The notes beneath the pieces were generated by a model. It saw only the letters and a list, made by a program, of their open reading frames with translations, did no database searches and had not been told where the DNA came from. Position numbers and translations under genes: made by a program. This document shows positions 44,158 through 51,802 of a DNA stretch of 64,000 nucleotides, piece by piece; the stretch's first letter is position 1; the number at the start of each line of letters is the position of its first letter. The stretch lies in contig NZ_JADGLL010000005.1 of assembly GCF_015235415.1 (NCBI RefSeq), positions 1-64,000 of the forward strand, read 5' to 3'. This DNA comes from Microbacterium paludicola. GTDB lineage: Bacteria > Actinomycetota > Actinomycetes > Actinomycetales > Microbacteriaceae.

Positions 44158-45404
44158 TCGTCGCCGGCGTCGTCGGTTTTCGCGACGGCGATCGCATCCG
44201 TGTCGGTCCCGTCGTGTGCGGAGCCGTCCGGCGTCGTCGCGATCCCGACGAACTCGGACGGGTCGATCGGCTGCGTCTCGTGGGCCGCCGCCGTCGAGCG
44301 CGCCCGCTTCTCGTCGCTCCACGACGCGTCGGGGCCGAGCGTGAGCTCATCCGGATCGAACGCGTCGGTCTGCATCGACGTGTCGACGGCCGGGGCCTCG
44401 GCGCGCTGCGGCACGTTGGCCAGCACGGTGAGCGCGTCGTCGATGTCGGTGCGGCCCTCGTCGTCGATGTCGGCGAGCAGCACGTCGTCCTTCACACCCT
44501 CCGCCAGCGACTCGAGCAGCGCGGCGGCATCGTCGACGACGTCGGAGCGATGCGCCTCGAGCCCGTGCACGAGCCAGCGCGCGAACTCGAGCTCGGCGTG
44601 CAGGCGCGCGCGCACGCGCACGGCGGCGTCGGGGGCGCGGTGCGCGGCCTCGCCGTACGCGCGGAAGATGTCCCGCGCCGCGTCCGGAGCCGAGGCGACC
44701 CAGCGCAGGTCGACCGCGGGGTCGTCGATCGAGAGGCCGTGCCAGTCGAGCACGCCGGAGACGCGGGGCGCGCGGCGCTCGTCGTCGGTGAACAGGAACG
44801 ACGCGGCCTGGGTGCCGCCGAGGCACACGGACGGCTCGAACGCCCAGAGGCGGTCGTCGTCGAGGGCGTCGCGCCAGCGCACCGTCAGCCGCACGGGAAG
44901 CCGACCGCTGTGCGAGGCCGCCTCGACGACGCGGCGGACCTCGGCGCGGGATTGCTCGGGGGTGCGCTCGCGCAGCCCGGCCGAGCGGACCACGGAGGGC
45001 GGCAGTGCGTGAAGCGCGGCGAGGGCGTGGCCGATCGAGGTCGCGGCTCCCTCGCCCGGGGGCAGCTCGACGGCGTCGATGAGGTAGCCGGGAACGAAGC
45101 TCGTCACGATGGCGCGCCCGCCGGTGATGCCGGTCGCGCCGATGTACTCCGGCGCCTGGAAGGGCAGCATCTCCCGCACGCCGGGCGTGAGGGCCCGCAG
45201 CGCGACGACCTCGGCGGCGAGCTCCTGGTCCACGTCGTCCTCGTTCGCCACGCGGACGACGATCTCGCGGCCGTCGACGAGCGTCGCGACGGCGGAGTCG
45301 AACCGTCCGCCACCGCCGGCCGTGAGCCGTCGAGCGCCGACCACCTCGGCATCCGGGACGGCCGCCGTGGCGGCCGCCGCTAGAGTGAGAGGAGAGCGTG
45401 CCAT
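44088..45404 (-). CDS. Phosphotransferase (aminoglycoside phosphotransferase/maltokinase-like fold)
   Basis: A 438-aa protein. Residues 1 to about 300 have the APH fold: REIVVRVANEDDVDQELAAEVVAL (lysine replaced by Arg/Val in strand 3), a VTSFVPGYLID hinge and VSGVLDWHGLSIDDPAVDLRWV. The catalytic HxD loop is poorly kept (CLGGTQAASFLF), so activity is uncertain. The last 130 residues are acidic and disordered, with LTVLANVPQRAEAP and a serine-rich end. ATG 45404 is set by TACCCT 6 nt upstream. The family is often found beside adnAB and nudC in Actinobacteria. Confidence 0.78.
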   Translation of the reverse strand: MARSPLTLAAAATAAVPDAEVVGARRLTAGGGGRFDSAVATLVDGREIVVRVANEDDVDQELAAEVVALRALTPGVREMLPFQAPEYIGATGITGGRAIVTSFVPGYLIDAVELPPGEGAATSIGHALAALHALPPSVVRSAGLRERTPEQSRAEVRRVVEAASHSGRLPVRLTVRWRDALDDDRLWAFEPSVCLGGTQAASFLFTDDERRAPRVSGVLDWHGLSIDDPAVDLRWVASAPDAARDIFRAYGEAAHRAPDAAVRVRARLHAELEFARWLVHGLEAHRSDVVDDAAALLESLAEGVKDDVLLADIDDEGRTDIDDALTVLANVPQRAEAPAVDTSMQTDAFDPDELTLGPDASWSDEKRARSTAAAHETQPIDPSEFVGIATTPDGSAHDGTDTDAIAVAKTDDAGDDQTAETRRSARAAFQRWTSSSSE

Positions 45405-45410
45405 GCCCTC

Positions 45411-45416
45411 AGGGTA
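45411..45416 (-). promoter_or_regulatory. -10 box TACCCT of the phosphotransferase gene
   Basis: On the minus strand TACCCT lies 6 nt before ATG 45404. Confidence 0.5.
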
Positions 45417-45499
45417 GGTCGCAGGCACGGGCGAACCACCCGCGCCACGCCCGCGAGAGCGCACGCCGCGCTTCCCTCCGATGAAGTTCAGGAGCCTCG

Positions 45500-46450
45500 A
45501 TGCGCCGTAGTGAGCCAGCGGAGCGAGACGAGACAGGCCGCTCGGATTCCGCCGTCGCCGCCGCCGATTTGGTCGCCGCGATCGATCGCGCCCCGGCCGA
45601 GCGCGACGATCCGCGCCTGCTCGAGCACCTCCGCTCGGAGGCCCCGACGCGCGTGCTCGTCGTCCACGGCGCCGTCGCGGCGCGGGCAGAGGGCGAGCCC
45701 GCCCGCCTTCACGCCCTCGCCCCCGCCCAGGTGCCCGAGGGTGCGGAGTGGGGCTTCCTCGGTCGCACGTCCCTCGGCGCCGCCGTGCTCGTGGCGGCGT
45801 TCGACGCGGATGCGCCGGCGCCCGTCGCGGCCCCGGGCGGCTGGGGCGGCCCGCGCGACCTCGGCGCCCTGCTCTCTCCCGAGGAGGCAGACACCCTCGT
45901 CGCGGCGGTGAGCCTCGGCCGGTGGCTGACCGGGCACCGCTTCTGCCCGACGTGCGGCGGGCCCGCCGCCCTGCGCCAGGCCGGCTGGTCGCGGCGCTGT
46001 ACGGTGTGCGGCCGCGAGCACTTCCCGCGCAACGACCCCGCCGTGATCGTCGCGATCACCGATCCGCAGCGCCGTCGTCTGCTGCTCGGGGCGAACGCGA
46101 ACTGGGGCGGCCGGATGCACTCGGCGTTCGCCGGGTTCGTCGAGGCGGGGGAGTCGCTCGAGACGGCGATCCACCGCGAGCTCTTCGAGGAGGCGGGCGT
46201 CCGCCTGACGGATCTCCGCTACGTGAGCTCCCAGCCCTGGCCGTACCCGCACTCGCTGATGCTCGGGTTCGAGGCGACCGCGATCGATCCGGCCGAGGCG
46301 CGGCCCGACGGCACGGAGATCGTGGATGTCCGCTGGCTGACCCGTGAGGAGGTCGGCGCCGCGCTCGCGGGCGACGGCGAGGTCGGCCTTCCCGGCCCCG
46401 CGTCGATCGCCCACGGGCTGATCCGCGGGTGGTACGAGGAGGAGCGATGA
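45500..46450 (+). CDS. nudC: NAD-capped RNA/NADH pyrophosphatase NudC
   Basis: A 316-aa Nudix enzyme with the NudC layout. An N-terminal domain is followed by a zinc ribbon, FCPTCGGPAAL...RRCTVCGREHFPRNDP (about residues 149-178), the Nudix box GFVEAGESLETAIHREL FEEAGV and the NudC-specific SQPWPYPHSLMLGF. It hydrolyses NADH to NMNH and AMP and can remove NAD caps from RNA. AGGAG lies 6 bp before ATG 45500. The 3' end overlaps uvrD2 by 4 bp (ATGA), so they form an operon. Confidence 0.95.
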   Translation: MRRSEPAERDETGRSDSAVAAADLVAAIDRAPAERDDPRLLEHLRSEAPTRVLVVHGAVAARAEGEPARLHALAPAQVPEGAEWGFLGRTSLGAAVLVAAFDADAPAPVAAPGGWGGPRDLGALLSPEEADTLVAAVSLGRWLTGHRFCPTCGGPAALRQAGWSRRCTVCGREHFPRNDPAVIVAITDPQRRRLLLGANANWGGRMHSAFAGFVEAGESLETAIHRELFEEAGVRLTDLRYVSSQPWPYPHSLMLGFEATAIDPAEARPDGTEIVDVRWLTREEVGAALAGDGEVGLPGPASIAHGLIRGWYEEER

Positions 46451-48216
46451 GCGCGCTGGACGGGCTCGACGAGTATCAGCGCGAGGCCGCCGCGACGCTG
46501 CGCGGCCCCGTCGTCGTGCTCGCCGGAGCCGGCGCCGGCAAGACGCGCGTGATCACGCACCGGATCGCGCACGGTGTCGACACGGGCGCCTACTCGCCGC
46601 AGCGGGTGATGGCCGTGACGTTCACGACGAAGGCCGCGGGCGAGCTGCGGGGACGGCTGCGAGCGCTCGGCATCGAGGGGGTCTCGGCGAAGACGTTCCA
46701 CGCCGCCGCTCTCGCGCAGCTGAACTACTTCTGGCCTCAGGTCGCGGGCGACGAGGCGCCCCGCATCGTCGACAACAAGGTCAAGCTGCTCGCCCACGCG
46801 GCCGACGCGCTGCGCCTGCGTCCCGATCGCGCGACCCTGCGCGACGTCGCCGCGCAGATCGAGTGGCGCAAGGTCACCATGCGCTCGATCGAGCAGTACG
46901 GGCGCCTCGGCCGCAGCGTGGGCACCATCAGGACCGAGGCGCTCGTCGAGCTCATGACGCAGTACGAGAAGCTCAAGGACGAGCGGAGGCAGCTCGACTT
47001 CGAGGACATCCTGCTCGCCTGCGCGGGAATGCTCGAGGCGGAGCCGCGCGTCGCCGTCGCGGTGCGGGAGCAGTACCGCCACTTCACGGTCGACGAGTTC
47101 CAGGATGTCTCGCCCCTGCAGAACCGCCTGCTCGAGCTGTGGCTCGGCGACCGGCGTGACCTGTGCGTGGTAGGCGACGCGAGCCAGACGATCTACTCGT
47201 TCATCGGCGCCGACTCGCGGTATCTGCTGGAGTTCCCGACCCGCTACCCCGACGCCACGGTCGTGCGCCTCGAGCGCAACTACCGCTCGGATGCCGCCGT
47301 GCTGGATGTCGCGAACGCGCTGATGCGCGGCCGCCCTGGAGCCCTGACGCTCGTGTCGGGCGCGGGAGAGTCGACCGCGCCGAAGCCGGAGGTCGTCGCC
47401 TACGCCGACGACCAGGCAGAGGCGGAGGGCGTCGCCGACACCATCGCGCGCCGGATGCAGAACGCCCGCGCCGACGAGATCGCGGTGCTGTACCGCTCGC
47501 ACGCGCAGTCGGCGGGAATCCAGCAGGCGCTGGCGGCACGGGGGATCGCGACGACGGTGCTCGGCGGCAGGCGCTTCTTCGACATGCCGGAGGTGCGTCA
47601 GGCGGTGCTCGCGATCCGCGCGGCCGCGGTGGCGCCGCACGGCAACGGGTTCGTCGACGAGGTGCGCACGGCGCTGCGCGGCCTCGGGCATCAGGACGAG
47701 GCGCCGGCCGCGGGCGGTGCGGTGCGCGACGCGTGGGAGGCGCGCAGCGCCATCCTGCGCCTGGCAGAGGAGGCGCCCGAGGGAACCACGCTCCGCTCGT
47801 TCGCCGACGACCTCATGGCGCGGGCGAAGGATCAGCACGAGCTGTCGATGCGCACCGTCACGCTGTCCACCCTGCACGCGGCGAAGGGCCTCGAATGGCC
47901 GCACGTGCACATCATCGGCTTCTCGGAAGGGCTCCTGCCGATCTCCTACGCCTCGACGCTCGAGGGCGTCGACGAGGAACGGCGCCTCGCCTACGTCGGC
48001 ATCACGCGCGCCGCGCGAACCCTGTCGATCTCGTGGGCTCGGCAGTCGGCAGCGGGACGAGGGGAGCGGGCGCCGTCGAGGTTCCTCGCCGAGATCGGCC
48101 CGCAGCTCGCTCAGGGACGGCCGTCGCCGGGCAGCAGAGGCACTCCGGGTGCGGACGATGCGAGCGCCACGCCCGCCGGGCGTCCCCGCTCGAGTGCACG
48201 GACGTCGACGCGCTGA
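46447..48216 (+). CDS. uvrD2: UvrD2-like ATP-dependent DNA helicase
   Basis: A 589-aa SF1A helicase. Walker A is AGAGAGKTRVITHRIA (about residue 29), motif II FTVDEFQDVSPLQ, motif III GDASQTIYSFIGADS, motif IV LERNYRS, motif V LHAAKGLEWPHVHIIG and motif VI LAYVGITRAARTLSISWA. The conserved part ends near PSRFLAEIGPQL. M. tuberculosis UvrD2 is about 700 aa with a C-terminal HRDC domain and a tetracysteine motif. Neither is seen here, so the C-terminus is reduced to a short Ser/Arg-rich tail. That tail overlaps the next gene on the opposite strand by 215 bp. Confidence 0.92.
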   Translation: MSALDGLDEYQREAAATLRGPVVVLAGAGAGKTRVITHRIAHGVDTGAYSPQRVMAVTFTTKAAGELRGRLRALGIEGVSAKTFHAAALAQLNYFWPQVAGDEAPRIVDNKVKLLAHAADALRLRPDRATLRDVAAQIEWRKVTMRSIEQYGRLGRSVGTIRTEALVELMTQYEKLKDERRQLDFEDILLACAGMLEAEPRVAVAVREQYRHFTVDEFQDVSPLQNRLLELWLGDRRDLCVVGDASQTIYSFIGADSRYLLEFPTRYPDATVVRLERNYRSDAAVLDVANALMRGRPGALTLVSGAGESTAPKPEVVAYADDQAEAEGVADTIARRMQNARADEIAVLYRSHAQSAGIQQALAARGIATTVLGGRRFFDMPEVRQAVLAIRAAAVAPHGNGFVDEVRTALRGLGHQDEAPAAGGAVRDAWEARSAILRLAEEAPEGTTLRSFADDLMARAKDQHELSMRTVTLSTLHAAKGLEWPHVHIIGFSEGLLPISYASTLEGVDEERRLAYVGITRAARTLSISWARQSAAGRGERAPSRFLAEIGPQLAQGRPSPGSRGTPGADDASATPAGRPRSSARTSTR

Positions 48217-48898
48217 CGCGGTCGCCCGTCCGGTCGCGCAGGAGACGGGCGACCAGCATTCCCGCCTCCATCGCTCGGGCCCGCGGCACGGCGACGGGCC
48301 GCCGCGCCACGAGCTGAGCGACAAGCGCCGGCCACGCGGGATCTCGATCGCGCTCGTGCGCCGCGAGGCACGCCAGGCACGCGGTGCGCCCCGGCTCGAC
48401 GACCGGACCCACCGTCACGCCGCCGCCGTCGAACACAACGGGCACGTGCGTCACGTCGCCGGCCATCAGCTGAGCTGGAACGTGCGGGGGAACATGATGC
48501 TGCGCGATCAGCACCACCGCATCGCCCGCGGACGGGGAGCCGGATGCCGCCCAGGTGGCGGCGATCCCGGCGGCGCCGAGCGCCTCGGCGACATCGCTGC
48601 ACGTCGTCGCGTCGACGCCGTCGGCGGCACGGAGCTGCACGGATCGGGCGGCCGCCGGGCGGTGCAGAGCGCCCTCGAGAAGTACAAGGAAGCGCTCGAG
48701 TTCCGAGGCGGGGACATCCAGCGCCGCGGTCAGCCGCTCGAGCGTGCCGGAGTCGACGCCGTGCTCCATCGCGTCGAGCACCCGCTCCTGCCAGGGCGCC
48801 GGATCGCGCACGGTCACGACCGGATGCGCGCCCAGCTGCAGCGTTGTCGCGTCGCGCCACAGCGCGGGATGTGCCGGATCCAGCCGAAGGAACGTCAT
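48002..48898 (-). CDS. TOMM/ThiF-like protein (Rv3196-type)
   Basis: A 298-aa protein from ATG 48898. The N-terminal third (LRLDPAHPALWRDATTLQLG, then WQERVLDAMEHGVDSG) resembles the peptide-binding 'TOMM precursor leader' domain. The middle has a ThiF/E1-like core without a clear ATP site (VALIAQHHVP region, then VGPVVEPGRTACLACLAAHERDRD). The zinc-site cysteines CLAC and HPECLCC (48131-48151) support the family. Members occur next to uvrD2 in most Actinobacteria and are of unknown function. The 3' 215 bp, including the HPECLCC codons, lie antisense to the uvrD2 tail. Confidence 0.72.
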   Translation of the reverse strand: MTFLRLDPAHPALWRDATTLQLGAHPVVTVRDPAPWQERVLDAMEHGVDSGTLERLTAALDVPASELERFLVLLEGALHRPAAARSVQLRAADGVDATTCSDVAEALGAAGIAATWAASGSPSAGDAVVLIAQHHVPPHVPAQLMAGDVTHVPVVFDGGGVTVGPVVEPGRTACLACLAAHERDRDPAWPALVAQLVARRPVAVPRARAMEAGMLVARLLRDRTGDRVSASTSVHSSGDARRAWRSHRPHPECLCCPATAVPERAAGRSRRGTSTAPAPLVPLPTAEPTRSTGFARRA

Positions 48899-48986
48899 GC
48901 GTTTATGGTGCGCGCCCGGCGCGCCCGGCGCGGCCGCTCTCCACAGGCGGGTCCGGTCCGCGGACGCGGGGCGGCCTGTGGACGGG

Positions 48987-50465
48987 TCAGACCGGCTTCG
49001 GACCCTCGGGAGCGTCGTCGCCCTCGCCGGGGTTCTCGTCCTCGGATCCGCTGGCTCCGTCGTCCGCTTCGCCCGCCCCGCCATCCGGTCCCGGAGTTCC
49101 ACCCTCGGCTTCGGCAAGCAGGCGCTCGAGCGCGTCGTCCATCTCGTCCCGTGCCGGCGCCTCGCCGCGCGCGGTGGCCTCGAGACGGGCGATGAGGCGC
49201 GAGGGGTCGTCGATGTCGGCGGCCTCGGGCACGAAGTCGGGGGAGTCCCACAGCGCGTCGCGCGCCTCGATGCCGACGGCGTCGGTCACCGCGCGCCACA
49301 TCGCCGCGGCCTCGCGCAGGCGCCGGGGGCGCAGCTTGAGCCCCACGAGCGCACCGAGCGCGTCCTCCGCAGGCCCGCCCACCGCACGCCGGCGGCGGAT
49401 CGCCTCGGCGATGCGGTCGAGGTTCGGGATGCGGCTCGTCGCGTCGGCGGTCACGACGTCGACCCAACCCTCGATGAGGGCGAGCATGTTCTCGAGGCGG
49501 TGGAGGGCGGTCTTCTGCGCCTCGGTCTGCTGCGGCAGCAGGGCGCCGCTCTCGAGCGCGGCCCGCAGCTCGTCGAGGTCGGACGGGTCGAACCGCGACG
49601 CCATCTCCTCGAGGCGCTCGGTGTCGATGTGCACGCCGCGGGCGTACTCGGTCACCTGGGAGAGCACGTGGAGGCGCAGCCACTTGGCGTGCCGGAACAG
49701 GCGCGCGTGGGCGAGCTCGCGCGCCGCGACGTACAGGGCGAGCTGGTCGTCCGGGACCTCGAGTCCGCGCCCGAGGTCGGCGAAGTTCTGCGGCAGGATC
49801 GCGGCGGTGCCGGCGGGCAGGGCGGGGATGCCGACGTCGCCGCCCGAGACGACCTCGAGCGCGAGCTTGCCGACGACCTGCCCGAGCTGCGTGGCGAACA
49901 GCGAGCCGCCGATCCCGCGCATCATCTGGCCGGCGTTCGCGACGAGGCCCTGCATCTCCTCGGGCACCTGCTGGCTGAGGCTCTCGGTGAGGGCGTCGGC
50001 GACGCTGGTGGCGACCGGCTCGGCGAGCTCCTGCCAGACGGCGAGCGTCTTCTCGACCCACTCGCCGCGGGTGATCGCGCGCGGCGCCTCGGCGAGGTCG
50101 GCGATGGTCGTCGCCTCCGACAGCCAGAGATCGGCGAGGTGGAACGCCTGGTCGAGGTCGGCGCGCTGTCCGGCCGTGACGCTCTGGCCGTCCTGGTTCG
50201 CGATGTGCAGCGCCTGGCGCTTGGTGACATCCCAGTCGATGCCGTTTCCGGACGTCCGGAACGCGCTCTGCAGGTTCTGCATCACCTGCGACAGGGTCGC
50301 CGGGTCGATCGGCATGCCCGTCAGCCGGGCGAGCTGCTCGGGATCCATCTTCGAGAAGTCCATCCGGGACAGCTGCTCTGGATCCACCTGGCTGCCGGAG
50401 GCCCCGAACAGCTGGCGCATCAGCTCCTGGAACTCCTCTTCGGGGGAGCGATCGTCATCCGCCAC
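48987..50465 (-). CDS. Zinc-dependent metalloprotease (zincin_2 / DUF2342 family)
   Basis: A 492-aa protein. GTG 50465 is preceded by AAAGGCGG. The family signature ARELAHARLFRHAKWLRLHVLSQV (about residues 247-270) holds the presumed zinc-binding pattern. The flanks PQNFADLGRGLEVPDDQLALYV and TALHRLENMLALIEGWVDVV also match. The N-terminus is helical and repetitive (PEQLSRMDFSKMDPEQLARL). The C-terminal 60 residues are acidic and disordered. No signal peptide is seen. In mycobacteria this is Rv3195, a conserved protein of unknown substrate. It is divergent from the PDZ protease gene. Confidence 0.88.
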   Translation of the reverse strand: MADDDRSPEEEFQELMRQLFGASGSQVDPEQLSRMDFSKMDPEQLARLTGMPIDPATLSQVMQNLQSAFRTSGNGIDWDVTKRQALHIANQDGQSVTAGQRADLDQAFHLADLWLSEATTIADLAEAPRAITRGEWVEKTLAVWQELAEPVATSVADALTESLSQQVPEEMQGLVANAGQMMRGIGGSLFATQLGQVVGKLALEVVSGGDVGIPALPAGTAAILPQNFADLGRGLEVPDDQLALYVAARELAHARLFRHAKWLRLHVLSQVTEYARGVHIDTERLEEMASRFDPSDLDELRAALESGALLPQQTEAQKTALHRLENMLALIEGWVDVVTADATSRIPNLDRIAEAIRRRRAVGGPAEDALGALVGLKLRPRRLREAAAMWRAVTDAVGIEARDALWDSPDFVPEAADIDDPSRLIARLEATARGEAPARDEMDDALERLLAEAEGGTPGPDGGAGEADDGASGSEDENPGEGDDAPEGPKPV

Positions 50466-50609
50466 GTCAGCCGCCTTTCAGCCGGTCACACGATTGAGAA
50501 CTACGCTAGTCTCACCCGTCTTCGCCCACCCGGGGCTTCGCCGCAGCACTCTTACGCCGCCCGCGAACGACGGCGCGGGGCCGTTGCCCGGGGACCTGAG
50601 GGAGATGAC

Positions 50610-51722
50610 GTGACGCTGTTCGATGACGCCACCCCGAGTCGCAGCCGGTCGCTGCCGCGCCGCACGCTCGTGGGGATGTGGGCGATCGTCGTCGCCGTGG
50701 CCGTGCTCGTCGTCCTGACGTTCCTGCCGACGGCGTACGTCATCCAGCGTCCCGGCCCGGTCTACGACACGATCGGGACGGCCGAGTCGGCCGATGGCGA
50801 GGAGATGCCGCTCATCGAGATCGACGGCGCCGAGACGTACCCCACGGAGGGCACGCTCGATCTCACCACCGTGCAGGTGGTGGGGAACCGCGAGCGGACC
50901 CCGTCGTGGTTCGAGCTCGCGGTCGCGTGGCTCGACCCCGCGCGCGCGGTCGTGCCGCTCGACGCGGTGTTCCCGCAGGGGGTGACGACCGAGCAGCGCG
51001 AGGAGCAGAACGCGGTGCTGATGGTCGACTCGCAGGCCGAGGCCACGGCGGCGGCGCTCAGCGAGCTCGGGCACGACGTCGGCGCGGTCGTCGAGGTCGC
51101 GGGGCTCGCGAGCGACGACGCTCCGGCGGCCGGCCTCATCGAGCCAGGCGACCGCATCCTGGCTGCGAACGGCACCGCGATCACCGAGGCGACGCAGCTG
51201 CGCGAGCTGATCCAGGAGGGCGGCGGCGCTCCCGTCGAGATCGAGTACGAGCGCGACGGCGAGCGCGGCTCCGTCGAGGTCACCCCCGAGGACGGGCAGA
51301 TCGCGGGGGAGCAGGCGTGGATCATCGGGATCACGCTGACCACCGCATTCGACTTCCCGTTCGACGTGAAGATCCAGCTCGACAACGTCGGCGGACCGAG
51401 CGCCGGCATGATGTTCGCGCTCGGGATCGTGGATGTGCTCACGCCCGGGGCACTCAACGGCGGCGAGCAGATCGCCGGCACCGGCACGATCGCCGCGGAC
51501 GGCACCGTCGGCCCGATCGGCGGCATCCGGCAGAAGCTGTACGGCGCGCGGGATGCGGGCGCGGAGTGGTTCCTCGCCCCCGCGGCGAACTGCAACGAGG
51601 TCGTGGGCCACGTGCCCGACGGGCTTCACGTGTTCTCGGTGGCGACGCTCGACGACTCGCTGAAGGCGCTGGAGGGCATCTCCTCGGGCGACACGGCCGA
51701 CCTCCCCACCTGCAGCGGCTGA
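50610..51722 (+). CDS. Membrane-anchored PDZ-Lon serine protease (YlbL/Rv3194c-like)
   Basis: A 370-aa protein from GTG 50610 (ribosome-binding site GAGGGAGATG). One transmembrane helix near the N-terminus (MWAIVVAVAVLVVLTFLP) is followed by a PDZ domain (about residues 170-230, AAGLIEPGDRILAANGTAI) and a Lon-type protease domain. The Ser-Lys dyad is visible in NVGGPSAGMMFALGI (Ser about 265) and GIRQKLYGARDAGA (Lys about 310). B. subtilis YlbL is a related protease. The catalytic domain faces outside. It is divergent from the zincin gene and lies next to the UPF0182 gene. Confidence 0.93.
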   Translation: MTLFDDATPSRSRSLPRRTLVGMWAIVVAVAVLVVLTFLPTAYVIQRPGPVYDTIGTAESADGEEMPLIEIDGAETYPTEGTLDLTTVQVVGNRERTPSWFELAVAWLDPARAVVPLDAVFPQGVTTEQREEQNAVLMVDSQAEATAAALSELGHDVGAVVEVAGLASDDAPAAGLIEPGDRILAANGTAITEATQLRELIQEGGGAPVEIEYERDGERGSVEVTPEDGQIAGEQAWIIGITLTTAFDFPFDVKIQLDNVGGPSAGMMFALGIVDVLTPGALNGGEQIAGTGTIAADGTVGPIGGIRQKLYGARDAGAEWFLAPAANCNEVVGHVPDGLHVFSVATLDDSLKALEGISSGDTADLPTCSG

Positions 51723-51789
51723 GGTCCGCGCCGGTTCCTCCCTGCGCGAACAGGCGGCCGCTCCCGGCTGGCCCATAAGAGTCACTGGG

Positions 51790-51795
51790 TAGGCT
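51790..51795 (+). promoter_or_regulatory. -10 box TAGGCT of the UPF0182 gene
   Basis: TAGGCT lies 7 nt before GTG 51803. Confidence 0.55.
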
Positions 51796-51802
51796 CACAA
51801 GG

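Noticed and set aside
40549..44322. A 1257-codon open frame on the minus strand across adnB
   Set aside because: It is the shadow of adnB: high GC leaves the opposite frame open. The translation is rich in Arg, Gly and Val with no known domain, while adnB carries every helicase motif.
48544..50613. A 689-codon plus-strand frame across the zincin gene
   Set aside because: The minus frame carries the zincin signature, start and ribosome-binding site. The plus frame is a Ser/Arg-rich shadow.
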